NCBI GenBank assembly: GCA_029953675.1
Contig: JAMWBK010000005.1
Location: 2,933,001-2,997,000, forward strand
Direction: 5' to 3'
DNA: 64,000 nt
DNA from: Rhodosorus marinus
Lineage: Eukaryota; Rhodophyta; Stylonematophyceae; Stylonematales; Stylonemataceae
Shown: one piece after another, positions 50,601 through 62,946 of the stretch
How the letters are laid out: each line of letters starts with the position of its first letter
How positions within the stretch are numbered: position 1 is the stretch's first letter
The notes under the pieces: generated by a model
Seen by the model: the letters and a program-made list of their open reading frames with translations, nothing else
Database searches by the model: none
What the model was told of the DNA's origin: nothing
Position numbers and translations under genes: made by a program

Positions 50601-52300
50601 TCCAGTCTTTGGGATTGGAATGACGTCCTTATTCTCAGATCAGAACGCGAAGACACAGGAGGAAGCTCTCGTAACCGCTTTCCGTGAGGCTTCTAGGGCA
50701 GCCCCTTCGGTGAGACGTAGTTTTCTTTCACGGCCTGGGCATAGTGTTAGACGATAATGACTGACGCTTTCTTTCCCCGCTAGGTTTTGTACATACCTCA
50801 CCTTGACATGTGGTGGGGCACGGCCGCGGACTCGCTGAGAGCTACATTCATTCAAGCCCTCCAGGACATGCCAACCCTCCTACCGGTGTTAGTACTCGCA
50901 AGCTCACAGGTAATGAGGAAACGCTTTTTGTTTTACGCGGCAATCGCGCCCTGCAGATGACTAATGGCTGTTGTGGCTGCGTTCTTCTCCACCAGTGTGA
51001 AGACTTTGAACTCTCCAGCGAACTGCAGTTTGAGTTCGTCGACCACCTTTCCATGGATTGTCCCACTTCCGAGCAGAGGTACAATTTTTTCGGAGCACTG
51101 CTAGTGGACATTGCTTCACCAGCGATCATGATTGATCCTTCGCTGAAGGCTGCTCGAGACGCTAGGCATCAGGAGGTGCTGAAGGTGGCGCCTCCCCCCG
51201 AACGAACTCAGCCTTCGGAGGAGGAGAGAGCCAAAAGCCAAAAGAGCGACGAACAGAGTCTCAGAGCAATGCGAATGGAGATGAGAGAGCTCTTAGCAAG
51301 GCTCTTAAACGACCGCAAGTACATGGTGGGTTTACCCACCGGGTTTTTGTGGACTGCAGTCATATTTTTGACTTTAGAGAGGCTTCTCCTTTTCCTTTCA
51401 TCGCAGGTTTTCTGGAATCCCGTTGATCCCGAAGAAGCTTCCGACTACTACGAAATTATTAAGCGCCCTATCGATCTTTCGATGATCGCTGCGAATGTGG
51501 ACGCTGCTCGATACTCCGCAGTAATGCATATGGTGTCCGATGTAGACCTGATGGTCCAAAATGCGATCGAGTACAACCCTCCGCACACAGAGCAAGGGGC
51601 TAGAATCTTGAGGAGGGCTCATGCGCTCATTGACCTCGTCCACTGTTGGGCTGACGCCTTGGATAAGGACCTGGTATCCGCCTGCAACCAAATCGTTGTG
51701 CGGAAGAAACAGGAGGAAGAGAATAAGAGGAAACAGGAAGGGCAAAAGGCGAAGGTAGAGGAGGAAGAGAAGAAAAAATCGGAAGAGGAAGATAAGAAAC
51801 CGAAAGCAGAAAGCGATGCAGTCGAACCGAAGCCGAGCAATACCCTCAGTGCTCTCATGAATGGGACAACTACAGCGGAGGACTTGGTATCGGGAAGCGG
51901 AATGTTGAATCCGGACGCAATGCAAATAGAGCCTCCGGTTCCAAACGCTGAATCCGACGCGCGGACCAAAGCAGAAGTCCCGAAAGATGTTGGGGCGCCG
52001 GGGTTCAGAAAACATACAGTGCCATCTCCGTTGAACGCCGATCGTGAACCAAAGGGCAGACCCATTCCAGAGGCGAAACTCTCGAGTGACGTTCAAAGCT
52101 TCCTCGATCATCTCGTGGCCGGAACAGAAGGTGCAAACCTGGATACGTTGGAGACTATCCATGGGGCGCTTGCATCTGTGCTTTATGCAAATCGCAAGAA
52201 TCCGGATAGAGTAGAGGTCTTGAAGAGTCTTCAGCAACGCTTCGAACGTCTAAAACCGCAGAAGTTGCTTCAGAACGAAGCGGCTGAATCCCGGGCGTGA
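47607..52300 (+). CDS. ATAD2: ATAD2/Yta7-type AAA ATPase with bromodomain
   Basis: Seven exons (47607-48515, 48608-49439, 49518-50031, 50142-50709, 50784-50909, 50996-51325, 51407-52300) encode about 1390 residues, the size of human ATAD2. The N-terminal 470 residues are charged and Ser/Arg-rich. AAA1 is intact: Walker A GPPGTGKTLCARALA (about 553), pore segment GADCLSKWVG, Walker B IIFFDEIDGLAPVRSSRQDQ, and GATNRVDSIDPALRRAGRFD. AAA2 is degenerate (CGKPGMGQVQIAPAI, without the Walker lysine), as usual in this family. A bromodomain (FWNPVDPEEASDYYEIIKRP; VQNAIEYNPPH with the acetyl-lysine-binding Asn) follows, then a KE-rich coil and a helical end. These proteins bind acetylated histones and regulate nucleosome density. 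The start is uncertain: an alternative first exon at 47585 (ATGGATGATAG) could splice to 47724. Confidence 0.93.
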
Positions 52301-52723
52301 GATTATTTTGTAGTACAGGTGCGATTGTCCACCACTCGGCTCAAGACGGGTGTGTTGCAGTGGCCAGGTGAGAAAGAGAATAAAAATCGACAATGTAAAT
52401 TTTAACCTTTATAATTCAGAATCGGATTGCGTCAAGTTCAAAGCCAAGCTTTTGGATTCTAATCGCGATCTTCTTCAAGGTCAGCGACAAGCCAAAACCT
52501 GGGGCTTCTGGAGGACCTACATTTTCTCTTTCAAGTTGGAAAAACACTCCAGAGGCCAAGTACGCCGGAATATTCTACTTATGACCAGGAGAGAAATCAC
52601 TGTGTCGATTCAAACCGATCTCCATCCCCTCGGGAGGTCTGGGGAACTAAAGTTGCGCTGCAGCAGGCAGCTACCCAGTAAAAGTAACGGCTACGACTAC
52701 GTCTGCGGAGCTGTGCGTAACCT
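52301..52723. other. convergent intergenic region
   Basis: 423 bp between the stop codons of ATAD2 and HBS1. A plus-strand open frame continues here but shows no domain. No repeat was seen. Confidence 0.55.
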
Positions 52724-55400
52724 TCACTCCGCCTCACCAACCTCTAACACAATTCCTACGGCGACCGTCCTTCCGTTGCTTCGCATCATAATTCTTCCCA
52801 TTGATCGAACCTCGCTGAAAGTTTCCATGCATACACCTCGTTGAAGACGCACCTCGACTAAAGCCTTCTGCCCTTTCGTCACCAGTCGTGGACCAGGCCG
52901 TTTCGAATCTCCTCCGTTATTAGAATTACCAAGAATCTGCGACCACAAGGACACTCCGCTTAAGAATGAGTTCGTCCCACCACCCCGTAGCTGACGGAAA
53001 GCAGTCATAATCGTACCTCAATCAGCTTGACTACTGTACATGCTTCACTCGCGCCGTTCACATGGAGCACAGCTCGATAGCCCTGTGTGATAGGCCTGCC
53101 TCCTCCCAAGACGACGATTTGAGCTCTGAAACTAGTAGCCACGGGACAAGGCTTTTCCGGACTGCACAGAACGGATCCCAGTGACATTTCACCTACCTCA
53201 ATGTTCGACAGAGAGACCTACAGGCAGAAGAAACTTCAGTATGACGAGGTTGATTTCAAAACCCAAGAGCTCACAACACACCGATACATTTGAGTCTCCA
53301 GCCATGGCCACAGCGTTGCCTTCTTCTCCCATAACTCGGAGCTTTTTAACCCCGCACAAGATCTTCTGCGGGAGCATCAGCAACTTGTCTTCCAGGGCAA
53401 TCGTCCCTGACAATACTTGCCCGCTAACACCCGTGCCCAACTCTTGACTTCGGATCAACTCGGTCACGGCGAATCTCGTTGGCTTGTCCTGGCCTTCCTT
53501 CACGGGCGTTGCTAGTGCATCCACAGCTTCTACTACGCTTGGCCCAGAGTACCTTTCCGTTGGAAACCAGAAAGTCGTTTCAGTTCGCTTCTGGCGTCCT
53601 TGTCAGTGGTCCAAACTGATTTTCAGCGCATGCGGTGAGACCTACCAGCTAGCTAGAGCCTCGGTATCCTTCACTCTATTGACCACATTGCTTCCCTGCA
53701 TACCCGAGCAGGGAACGAAGACGACGTTGCTCGAGGTTTTGAAGCCAGATTGCTTAAGAAACGCGGTCAAAGTCTCTTTGATGCTGAGAAATCTCGACTC
53801 TGAAAAGTCCACAGAGTCCATCTTGTTGCACGCGACGACGAGATGCGTAATCCCAATGGATCTCAACAACATCGCATGTTCCCTCGTCTGGCCCTCGTCA
53901 CTGAACCCGGCTTCAAACTCCCCAGACGTCGAGTCCACAACCAGTACCGCAGCGCTTGCCATGGACGCTCCCACGATCATCATTGGTACAAAGTCTCGAT
54001 GACCTATACATAGCCAGCAAAGTCCAAAACAACTTCAGCTCCGGCATCCGCAGTCAAGCCGACTCGGGCTCCGGTCAGGCATACCTGGTGAGTCAATGAT
54101 ACTAATCAATTTCCTCGAAGCCGGAACCTTGATCTGCCGAACGCTGATATTGATAGTAACCCCTCTATCCCTCTCCACCTCGTCCTCGTCAAGAAGCCAA
54201 GCCAAGTTTCCCCCAGGGATTCTCATCCCATGTCGTCCAGAGCGCTCACTCAGAGAAGACAAAATCTGACCTACCAAGGTACTCTTTCCAGCATCCACAT
54301 GACCAACAACTACGATACTAGAATGTGTAGATTCTCTCTCAAGCAGTCCTGGATCCAGTGGATGCGCCCTCTGCTTCACAACCGGACTGCTTTTCTGTTT
54401 CTCCTCTACTGCATCAGTCTGTGGTTTGTACGGTGAAAGCAAACCCTGCGTCAGTTGACCTCGACAGCGGACATTTGTACCGAGAGCTCAGGGGTATCAC
54501 TATGATGACGTGATGAAAGCACTTCTGAGAAGCACCTTTTGCGGCTCTGGTCTGCGAGTAGCTTCTCCAACTAACCTTGGACTTGGATACCTTTACATCT
54601 GATACATCTTTGTTGGTCGTCTTCGTCTTCTGTTCGATTTCTAGTGATACGTTTGCCATCTTCTTCGTAGGAGGATCCGGTGGTGGTACTTTCCTCTGTA
54701 CCTTTGGCCATGGTTTCTCCTCCGACTTGGCCTTTGGTTTGTCAAAATTTTGCTTCTTGTTCTGTTGTTTGGTTTCAGTTGCCGAGGAGACCGTTGAGCT
54801 AGAGAAAAACAAGACTTGCTTCTGAATTTGGAGGTCGTTTTCGCTAACCTGGATCAGCGAGAGCGAAGGAACTTGTGTAGATGAGTTTGTAGGTCTAGAA
54901 GGCCCTGTTTCTTCAGAAAGAAGAGCTCCAAATCCAGACGCGATGTCAGTCGCCTGAGCTCCAGATACACTGTTCTGGTTCGATTTCTGCTTTTGGGGTG
55001 TGGACGAGAGTGGTGTGAAAGATATTGAGTCTCCTTGGATATTTTCACTCAAAGAGAGGGGAAACGTGCTCACGTTGGTCGTCTGGCTCGGATTCTCAAG
55101 AAGAAACTCAATCGCCGCGTTTGGGTCGTACTGAGTACTTCGTAGAGCATTGTCGACCGATTGCTTGGAGTAGTTTTCACCAAGGATCCTTCGAACTTCC
55201 TCCGTCGCCAGTTTCAGAATCTGGTCCTCTTCCGCTTGTGCTATCGAGCTCGAGAAGAAATCGGCATTCGGGTTCGGAGGCGGGGGCAGGTACTCCGTCG
55301 GTATATCAGGAGAAGTCGAGTGGTAACTTTGATCATCGTAGAAATCTGGATCCTCATAGTCTTCATATTGAAGATTTCTAACGTTCCGGTGCCTTGACAT
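52724..55400 (-). CDS. HBS1: HBS1-like translational GTPase (ribosome rescue)
   Basis: Six exons (55400-54576, 54445-54085, 54003-53646, 53552-53282, 53217-53017, 52936-52724) encode about 742 residues. The N-terminus has the HBS1 motif MSRHRNVRNLQYEDYEDPDF. A UBA-like helical segment follows (RILGENYSKQSVDNALRSTQ), then a disordered linker. The GTPase is complete: G1 VVGHVDAGKSTLVGQ, G2 DRGVTINISVR, G3 DSPGHRDFVPMM, G4 CNKMD and G5-type VPCSG. Domains II and III follow, with TKGQKALVEVRLQRG matching HBS1/eRF3 domain III. Histidine in the G3 loop is present as in active factors. With Pelota, HBS1 recognises stalled ribosomes and starts mRNA quality control. Exon ends 4-6 were fixed by alignment to the expected protein; the end of exon 1 could instead be 54591. 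Confidence 0.93.
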
Positions 55401-56872
55401 GATGTCCTTAATCCTCGCCAGCACAAGCCCCAATTAACAGTCAAAATAAATATTATCAGGAACTGTCCCGCAGGTTCTCCATTACAAGCAATAGAGACGT
55501 TGTCAAGCTAGCTCTTCAAATATAGAAAACAGCTGCTGTCCATGGAGCTATGCCCTTCTATCTTCCGCAGTTTTATGTCCTCAAATTACGCGTTCCCTCA
55601 TGACCACCTCCCTGCTCAGTTATCAGAGCAATCCCTTCGAAGGCAGGTGGCCATGCCGCTTAGAGAGGACGGAAGAGGTTTCGAGATGCGATGAGAGCTT
55701 ACCAAAAGAAATCGCTTCGGACTAACGGAATACTCGCTCTGGTCTTTCGACTCTGTCATTAAGAGCTCTCTCAGTATGGTACAGGAGTCGAGTACTCATG
55801 CCTTTACTAGCCTTGGGATGACCTATCCTGGCCGCCCTGGGGGTTGGGGGGAGGGGGATTTGTAAACCTACTCCTTCGGTTTACTTTGGCTGATTTCCAT
55901 GCACTTGTTTGCCCACTGCAGTGACGGTCAAGTTCACTATTGTGCCGTGCTCTTGAAACCGCCCGCGAGCGTTCGTACCAAGCTGCTTCGCAGTTGACGT
56001 CGGTTTAGGAAATAATGACGGTTTTGTGCCACTTGAATGTTTTTTAAACCACTATTTCCGGAGTTGACCAGAACCTGAGAGGGTATCTGCACACCCAGCG
56101 CGTCGCCTGTTCTCCTCAACACCAGCCTTCATAGGAGCGTACTATCAGGTACAAACATGGTACTACTCTCGATACTAGCAACCGATTCCATTATTTAACT
56201 TTTATTCAAATACTTCTATCCAATCATAACCGCTACAGCTCCATATTGATATCCTTAAGAAACATGCTTCGGCCGTGGCCTTCCCCCTTACCTTTCCGTT
56301 CCGCAGATCTGCGCAGGTCAGAACCACCCCCGACCTACAAGAACGTAAAACTACTAAATATAACGAAATATTTAGTCAATATATTATATTATCCGTACCT
56401 TCCTCCCCCTATCATCCGTACGAACTCCACATTAAAATATCCAAACGGTGCGAGTTGAAGGGGGGGTAGTTTAACCACCTACAGAAAATTATTTACAAAA
56501 TATTGTAATTGTTTCAAGATATTTTACGAATTAAAATTAAAATTTCGATGAAATATGATATTCCTACTATTTTCTTCTGAAAAGGGGATATGATCCCGTT
56601 TGTTTTTTTTCTGTTGTTTTAGGAGTTAATTGCTTTTCTTTTTCTTGGGGTGACGTAGGTCTCCAAGTTTTGTGTTGGTGGGAGGGGAGTGACTTTTCTG
56701 TCGAAGATGTAGACGTGAGACGTTGATGCTTTTTAGTATATAAGAAGCGTTGCTGTTCGTTGGATTCGGAGCGGAGGAGGGAGAGAGAGAGAGAGAGAGA
56801 GGTGTGAAGTGCTGTGAGAAAGAGTTTGAAATAAAGTGTTTTAGGTATCGCTGTGTTGTGCGGTGCGAGGGG
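55401..56872. other. divergent intergenic region
   Basis: Shared upstream DNA of HBS1 (-) and the M48 peptidase (+). G-runs near 55838-55859 and purine-rich DNA at 56680-56870, with a GA microsatellite, lie on the plus strand. 56170-56580 is AT-rich. Short open frames on the minus strand (55937-56122) have no recognisable domain. Confidence 0.5.
56780..56802. repeat. (GA)n microsatellite
   Basis: About eleven GA units 70 bp upstream of the M48 peptidase ATG, probably in the 5' leader. Confidence 0.9.
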
Positions 56873-58179
56873 ATGCAGGGATTTGTAGTCCAGCCCGGTG
56901 GGCTTAGATGTGGTAGTGTTCGAAGATTGGCAGTAGAATGTAGGAATAGGAGGGGTATTTCGAGGTTGGTGTCTCGAGCGAGTGTAAACGATGACCCGCT
57001 TGTGAAGGCTGGCGCGGGCAAAGGCAAGGTAGTTTTCGGGTCGTTGGAGGCCGATGACTTCCGACATCCGCTTGATACGGTCGCTACAAGGATGATGAGC
57101 AGGATCCTTGGGGTTGACATTCTCGTGCGCTCACTGCTTTCCCCTGCGGTTGAACAGGTATGTATCTTAAATCGGGTGATTGACTGTTGAACTTTTGTTT
57201 CCTTATTGAGAAATTTTTTTCGCTCTGCAGGCGCTGTTCCTGGACAATATCTCAACTGGTGTTCTTGTCGGTCCAAATCAGCTCCCCAAGATTCATGATC
57301 AACTATTAGAGGCCTGTGAAGTGCTGCGAATTACCAATATTCCTGAGCTGTACATTAAGCAGAACCCTTTGCCCAACGCATACACGCTGGCTATCAATGG
57401 GAGAAAACCTTTTATCGTCGTGCATACTTCGCTTGTGGAGCTACTTACGCCTGAAGAGCTCCAGGCTGTTATTGCTCACGAACTTGGGTGAGAAACGCAG
57501 AAGACCAAGAGGCCGAAATCGAGATCTGCCCAAAACTGATGCTCGATGGAAATGAATTGATTCATAGGCATTTGAAGTGTGAACACGGCGTCTGGCTCAC
57601 TTTGGCAAACCTCATAATGCTGTTCTCAAACGCGATCCTGGGAGACTATGCCAACGTACTTTTGGAAAATATGCGATCGAATGTAGGTTCTCCCCGAAAT
57701 CCCTGAGCTAGCGTTTCCGGAGAGTTTTGTGGCTAATGTCAAGCACCACTTTGTAGGTGCTCCGATGGCTTCGATCAGCGGAGTTGTCTTGTGACCGGGC
57801 CGCACTGCTTGTCGCTCAAGATCCAAAAATTGTTATCAGCATGATGATGAAACTTGCAGGCGGGAGCACCAAGCTGTCTAAAGAGCTCAATGTTGAAGAG
57901 TACATGAAACAGGCCCAGATGTACGAAAAGGCTACCAGCACCCAACTAGGATCGGTAAGGCACTCGCTTACGGGCCACCAGCCATTGCCCCCTGCGACCG
58001 GGGTCGATCTGAAACTCCACGCTTGTGCACCCTTCCTTGCGTAACTCCAGATGCTGCGCAGAAGCCAAACTGATTACTTAACTCATCCTCTCCCGATTCT
58101 CCGAGTAGTGGAGATTGAAAAGTTTGCCGAGTCTGGAAAGTATCGTAAACTGCTTCGAGAAGGGAGGAGGGGCAACTGA
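56873..58179 (+). CDS. M48-family zinc metallopeptidase, probably plastid-targeted
   Basis: Five exons (56873-57157, 57231-57487, 57568-57682, 57757-57954, 58051-58179) encode 327 residues. The N-terminal ~45 residues are Arg/Ser/Val-rich and resemble a plastid transit peptide. The catalytic HEXXH motif is split by intron 2: VIAHELG joins HLKCEHGVW to give HELGH. The third zinc ligand region is SAELSCDRAALLVAQD, matching the (E/S)xSxDRxxL pattern of the family. A hydrophobic segment (TLANLIMLFSNAILGDYANV) follows the active site, as in membrane-associated M48 enzymes. The C-terminus THPLPILRVVEIEKF is typical of plant and cyanobacterial homologues. It is probably a thylakoid or envelope quality-control protease; substrates are unknown. 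A longer frame upstream of this ATG encodes (GA)n-derived residues and is unlikely to be translated. Confidence 0.88.
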
Positions 58180-58530
58180 ACCAGTAGCACTGAGTAGAAT
58201 TTGCATCGAACACTTGTGCTGCCGTGGAACTTCGGCAAGCGATACATAGGTCACAATAGTTGGGAAGGAGAGACGAATATGTAGTTGTAGAGGTGGGTGG
58301 GTTTCCCTTCCCTTGGCGGCCATGACTGAGAGAGGCTGTTCATAGACTTGTCTGCCAGTGTACAAAAGACAGAAAGACCCGACCGCCATAAGCGCGAAGT
58401 AGGCGTCGAATGTTTTCGTTCTTCCTTCCGTTTTTATAGTTTCTTTAATTCGCTTTCTTTTTCTAATATCGAACAAGATTTTATTTCATCATTTTTGTGG
58501 TTTCTGAGTGGGGATTTCGGTAGTCTTTCT
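58180..58530. other. convergent intergenic region
   Basis: 351 bp between the stops of the M48 peptidase and eL13; nothing further seen. Confidence 0.55.
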
Positions 58531-59506
58531 CTACTTCTTCTCCGCCTCGGCTTCCCGGGCCTTCCTATCTCTGGCGCCCTTCTGCCTCGCGTTCATCCTC
58601 TCCAAACGGAGTTTACCGTAAGCTCTGAATTTCTTCTCTTCATCTGTGATTGCTCTGGCCTCAAACTCTGTTGCCGCCTTCTCAATGGGCATGAGTTCAG
58701 TCTTCAGCTGAGTCGCAACTGCAACCTCCTCGGCTGAGGCCTCACCAGCCGCAGACTTTCCTGGTTTTCTCGGGAAGACGATCAGCTTGCTCTTGTACTC
58801 CTTCAGCCTTTGGACATTGGTCTGAAGACAGGGTAGAAAAAAGCCTCTATCAGCACAGGGTCTACGGCATGTCCACGACACGTGGTATTCCATGTCGATG
58901 TGGATCATATCGTACCTGGAGAGACTCAACGCAACGATTCTTTCGGCGATGGTCGACCGCAATTCCAACCGTCCTGGCGTACTTCTTGGTAATTCCAGCC
59001 TCCTTAAGCTCGTCAAGAGTGAAGCCACGCCCCTTACGCAATTTCGTATTGTACTTTACAGTCTGACAGTGCACAACTGGTCGCAAATGGTCCATCGGAC
59101 GAGGAGCAATCTTGGCAGCCTGTAAATCAAATTCGAACAAACCATTTTCAGCCCTTTGCTTCAGAGATACACAATATCCTTGAAACCCTCAACAGTGTCC
59201 AAAATAAGAGCCGCACTCTACAGCTTTCGGACGTATCGGAAGCCTCAAAAACTCAACTAGGCAACCACGCAAACCTCCTCCAACCACAAACGTTCAACTT
59301 CAAAAAGTCCATCCCCCCCCCCCTTCTCCTCCTTCAAACCACTGCCGTCCTACAAATCCCATTGAATCTAGATGTCTACATACCTTGGCGGCCCTTTGCA
59401 ACCTCCTTCTCCGCTTGCGCATCGGCTGGTTGAACCATGTCTTCACCCTCAGCTGCCATTCCTTCCGGAAATGCTGGTTCGACAGCTCATTATTATGCCT
59501 CACCAT
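58531..59506 (-). CDS. RPL13: 60S ribosomal protein eL13
   Basis: Exons 59506-59384, 59119-58916 and 58821-58531 encode 205 residues, the family's usual length. The N-terminus has the eL13 pattern with [20 protein letters not shown] and the basic [12 protein letters not shown]. The middle reads [20 protein letters not shown], then [30 protein letters not shown] and [19 protein letters not shown]. The C-terminus is charged helix. eL13 binds 25S rRNA in the large subunit. The first intron (264 bp) is the longest placed in this window and contains a C-run on the plus strand near 59311-59322. Starting ATG and all junctions are in phase. Confidence 0.97.
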
Positions 59507-60526
59507 CTTTCCAAATACTTAATGAAAACCCCCTCTCACCTCCACACCCTCCTCAACAAAGTAGCCTCCCTTCTACCTCGCCCTTCCCTATACCTTCCCC
59601 ACCCAAACCGTCCCTCAACAACCAAAGCGTCCTGTTCCCCTCCACCCTCTACACCCAACCCCGGTCCTCTACCCGAAACTTTGCAAAAACTACTACAATT
59701 CAAAAACATAGGTATTTACTCGATGGACCACGGCCGCGGCGGCGAGAAGAACAATGGCCGGATTTTGGCCCGCCGGGGTATTTCTGTGAGATTAAAAAAA
59801 CATACAAAAAATAAGAATAATGAGTAGTATCTATTTCTAAGACATTTTGTGTCCAAATTATTCTTGATAAAGAATAATTTCTTTTTTTGGCATGTTCCGT
59901 TTACTTATGGGGAAATTAATGGGTTGCTTTAGAGAAATTTCGAGGCTTGTTTTAGAATAGTTGACTTCCAGAAAAAGATCGCGAAAATGCTTGATAATAT
60001 TTGTTTACACGAAATATGTTCATGTTTATGCTGTTTTGTTGAGTATATCTAGCAAATCATGTTCGGTGAGGTTTGGATTGAAGATGGAGCCGGAAAGAAT
60101 TTAATGACTGGATTCAATCATTATACTATGCCTCAGGGTGGGTCTTGATAAAGCTGTCGGCAGGGACGATGTCTGTCTTCGACGTGTGTACTTTGACCTA
60201 TGTACAGAAGTGGGCATTGAAGTCCATCAAAAAAATCAACCCATCGAGGAGGTCAAAGCATGCGCCAGAAAAAGAAAACTTTTCCCCTGAACCCAACCGT
60301 GTTTATTCCTCCTCTTAGTTTTCTGGGATTTTTTACTTATCGTGATGGAGTAAACTGAAAACATATTTTTCCTTTCTTTTCTGTCTCTTTCACACATTCG
60401 AGAAACCCCACACTTCTGAATCCCATCCCTTCCCTCACCTTTGTTTCCCTCCTTCGTTGTAAATAGTAGCACAAACAATCGATTTCACTTGGGTTTCTCA
60501 TTTGGCCCTTCCTCTGTAGAACTTGC
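59507..60526. other. intergenic region
   Basis: 59530-59670 is C-rich on the plus strand, directly upstream of the eL13 start. 59800-60100 is AT-rich and contains the perfect hairpin at 59855-59880. No gene supported. Confidence 0.5.
59855..59880. repeat. perfect 11-bp inverted repeat with 4-base loop
   Basis: AAATTATTCTT, loop GATA, then AAGAATAATTT. AT-rich hairpin in intergenic DNA between the hydrolase 3' end and the eL13 upstream region. Possible terminator-like or replication-related structure; unproven. Confidence 0.8.
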
Positions 60527-61687
60527 TTAGTTATAATCTCCAGTTTTAGGAGAGACTGATTTCTCAATCCAGTCTAAGAACAGTTTCCTACATTCTTCTG
60601 GTCTCTCATCATGTGGACAGTGACCCGTCTCATTGAGCATAAACAGCTGAAAGTTTGGGTGATACTCAGGGAACTCGCAACCTGGATGAAAGTTCATCCC
60701 GTTCTCATTCCCGACGGGTGTCCAGGGATCCGCCTGGCCCCAGATTGCCAACGAAGGACACCATGATAGTTTCTGTAGAAGACTCTCGGGTGTTGGGCCT
60801 GGAGGTCCATCCAGTACTTTCAGGAATACCGAACTCGCATTCTCGTCTTCCGACGGAGTAAACAGCATTTCAACCAGCTCATCAGTCACAGCGTCTTTGT
60901 TCCCGTAAACTTGAAGGAGGATGCTTTCGATGTTGGATTTCGATCGGTAGTTGTCGAAGAACCACCTACCTAAGATAGGGTTGAAGAAGATCTTCCGCAC
61001 CATGAAGTACAAAACCCTATTCTCGATTGAGAGACAGGGGGAGAACTGGTTAGACGGAGCCTAACAATGACAAAACTTTTCCCGAATTGAGTACCTTATT
61101 GGTATAGATAGCTCAGAGTAGCGGAACGCAGTGAGGCCACCAGCGCAGTTAAACAGGCAGATACCCGAGACAAAATCCTTCCCGAGCTTGTTCGCGGTGT
61201 CCAGTGCTGCTAGAGACCCTACGCTGTTTCCGGACACAATCCACTGACCTCCTTTCTCTCGAACCAGGTCGCTTAGCATATCACTCCATAGCTCTATACT
61301 GTACTCTACATCCACTGGCTTGTCGCTAGCCCCAAAACCAAGCAGGTCCACTGCATGCACACGCAGCCCCGAGTCCGCCAGCATCTGCTGAAGCTCAAAC
61401 CAGTGATTCACACTCGCACCAAATCCATGTACTAGCAAAACATTCAGTTTCGCATCCTCAGGTCCTTGAGACTTCACGTTCACTTTATATCCATTCCAAC
61501 TCCAATCCTCATAATTTCTCTGCAGACGACCCGTGTTCTCAGCCACAACCGCAGGCTCCGAAACCCTCATCAAAGTCCGCCTCAGTCGAAACGTCGCTGA
61601 AGACTCTCTGTAGTAGCTGCATCTTCCTTTCACTGCAGCAGGTCGCCCAGCCACTACACCTCCAACAAAACATACACCACCCGTCAT
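60527..61687 (-). CDS. plastid-type alpha/beta hydrolase related to chlorophyll dephytylase/pheophytinase
   Basis: Exons 61687-61095 and 61016-60527 encode 360 residues. The first ~40 residues are a basic, Ser/Val/Gly-rich targeting peptide. The alpha/beta-hydrolase core shows LLVHGFGASVNHWFELQQML (oxyanion region), VDLLGFGASDKP, the nucleophile elbow SGNSVGSLAALDT with the catalytic Ser, the acid-containing LAIWGQADPWTPVG, and the catalytic His in NETGHCPHDERPEECRKLFL. The WGxxDPWTP and GHCPHDE motifs are shared with plant chloroplast enzymes such as pheophytinase and CLD1, which remove phytol from chlorophyll derivatives. The substrate here is inferred only from that resemblance; other ester hydrolases use the same fold. 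The 78-bp intron joins in phase. Confidence 0.85.
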
Positions 61688-62482
61688 CTCTTCTTCTTCT
61701 TGGCTAAAGCCCCACGCTCAACCTCGCCATCCAGTGAGCCAACTCAATCAAACCAAATCACCACTCTTAAAAGAAATACTAAATAAATAAAAATCCCTAA
61801 GACAGTCAAAACTTTGGCTCGAGTTTTCTAAACTCGTCATCATCTCCACCATTCTCTCCGAGGCAATCTCGACAGGACCTCATGTTCACGAGGTAGCGGT
61901 GTGAGCTCGTCTTGTCAATGGTGAGCCAGAAGATGAAAACTTCAGGGTGTGTGTTGATCGGGTAACTTGATTCTTAGAGGATTATGGAGACGTTCTGCGG
62001 ACAAACTCCGCCGTGCCAAATCATAATCTCGGACTGGAGTGGGACTGTTAAGGACTCACAATAATCATTGGGACGGTGTCGTTGCGAAGGTGTTGAGGAT
62101 GGCGTTGGTTTGTGGACTGCTCATCCGGCGCTTAGCGGTTTTGAGTCTTTTTGAGCCGATTCGGCAGGCCGCTGGCTGAAAAACTGTCTACACGCTTGGC
62201 CGTGCAATCTTGCTCCAATGGGACAGAACAAGCGATGGACTAGTCCGGAGGCTTCCATACGAATCTTCGACTTCGTAATGTTCAGGTGCGCTGAGCAGCC
62301 GGGCTGATGTAGAAGGATGTCACTGGCAGTCTTCTTTGAGCCAAGCCGCATACTCACGCTCTAAACTGAATCCATTGTGATCAATAACAAACACGACAAA
62401 ACTGACGGGACAGGAGAACACAACCTGACCTCGAGCTCGCCAGGTCATGTGTTTGCATCCATCGTGTCCGGGCTTTGTCGGG

Positions 62483-62795
62483 ATTTCCTATCCACTGATG
62501 ATCGTGCAATTGGCTTGGTAATGTCCCCGACAAAGCTATTAGAGTCGATGCAATTGGCTATCTCTCCGAACTAGATTCGTATTGGCTTGTTGTCCCCGAG
62601 CCCAAACTGTCGAAGGGCTACCTCTCCCGCCTGGCTTCCCGTTGGTTTTGCGGTCCTCGACACAAGCTGGCCTCGAGTCCAGACCAAAGCAAAGCCGGCT
62701 CGGAGAGATAGCTTTTGGCCATCTCGACCTTGCGTATCTTTGACAGTGACATTACCCAAGCCAATTGCACGATCAACCACGGACAGGCAATCGCG
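62483..62795. repeat. inverted duplication, about 90-bp arms
   Basis: GATCGTGCAATTGGCTTGG at 62500-62518 recurs in reverse complement within 62748-62774 (one inserted base), and CTATCTCTCCGA at 62558-62569 pairs with TCGGAGAGATAG at 62700-62711. Both arms, read in their own direction, encode the similar peptides RDFLSTDDRAIGL and RDCLSVVDRAIGL, so a coding or element-derived sequence was duplicated head to head. Confidence 0.75.
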
Positions 62796-62946
62796 ACTGA
62801 AGGAGTGCTCCCTAGGCGCTCCCATGGTGTCGTCTTCGCCATGAGCAGAGTCGAGTTTCGTCCTGCAATTCGGCCTGCTCAGAATGGAAGAATACGGGCA
62901 TTTCCTGCTCCATGGCGCAGTGAATTCCTAGACTAAATAAGTCCCC

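Noticed and set aside
52991-53016. A 26-bp intron in HBS1
   Set aside because: Too short, and using the acceptor at 52937 instead gives an 80-bp intron and a better match to HBS1 domain III.
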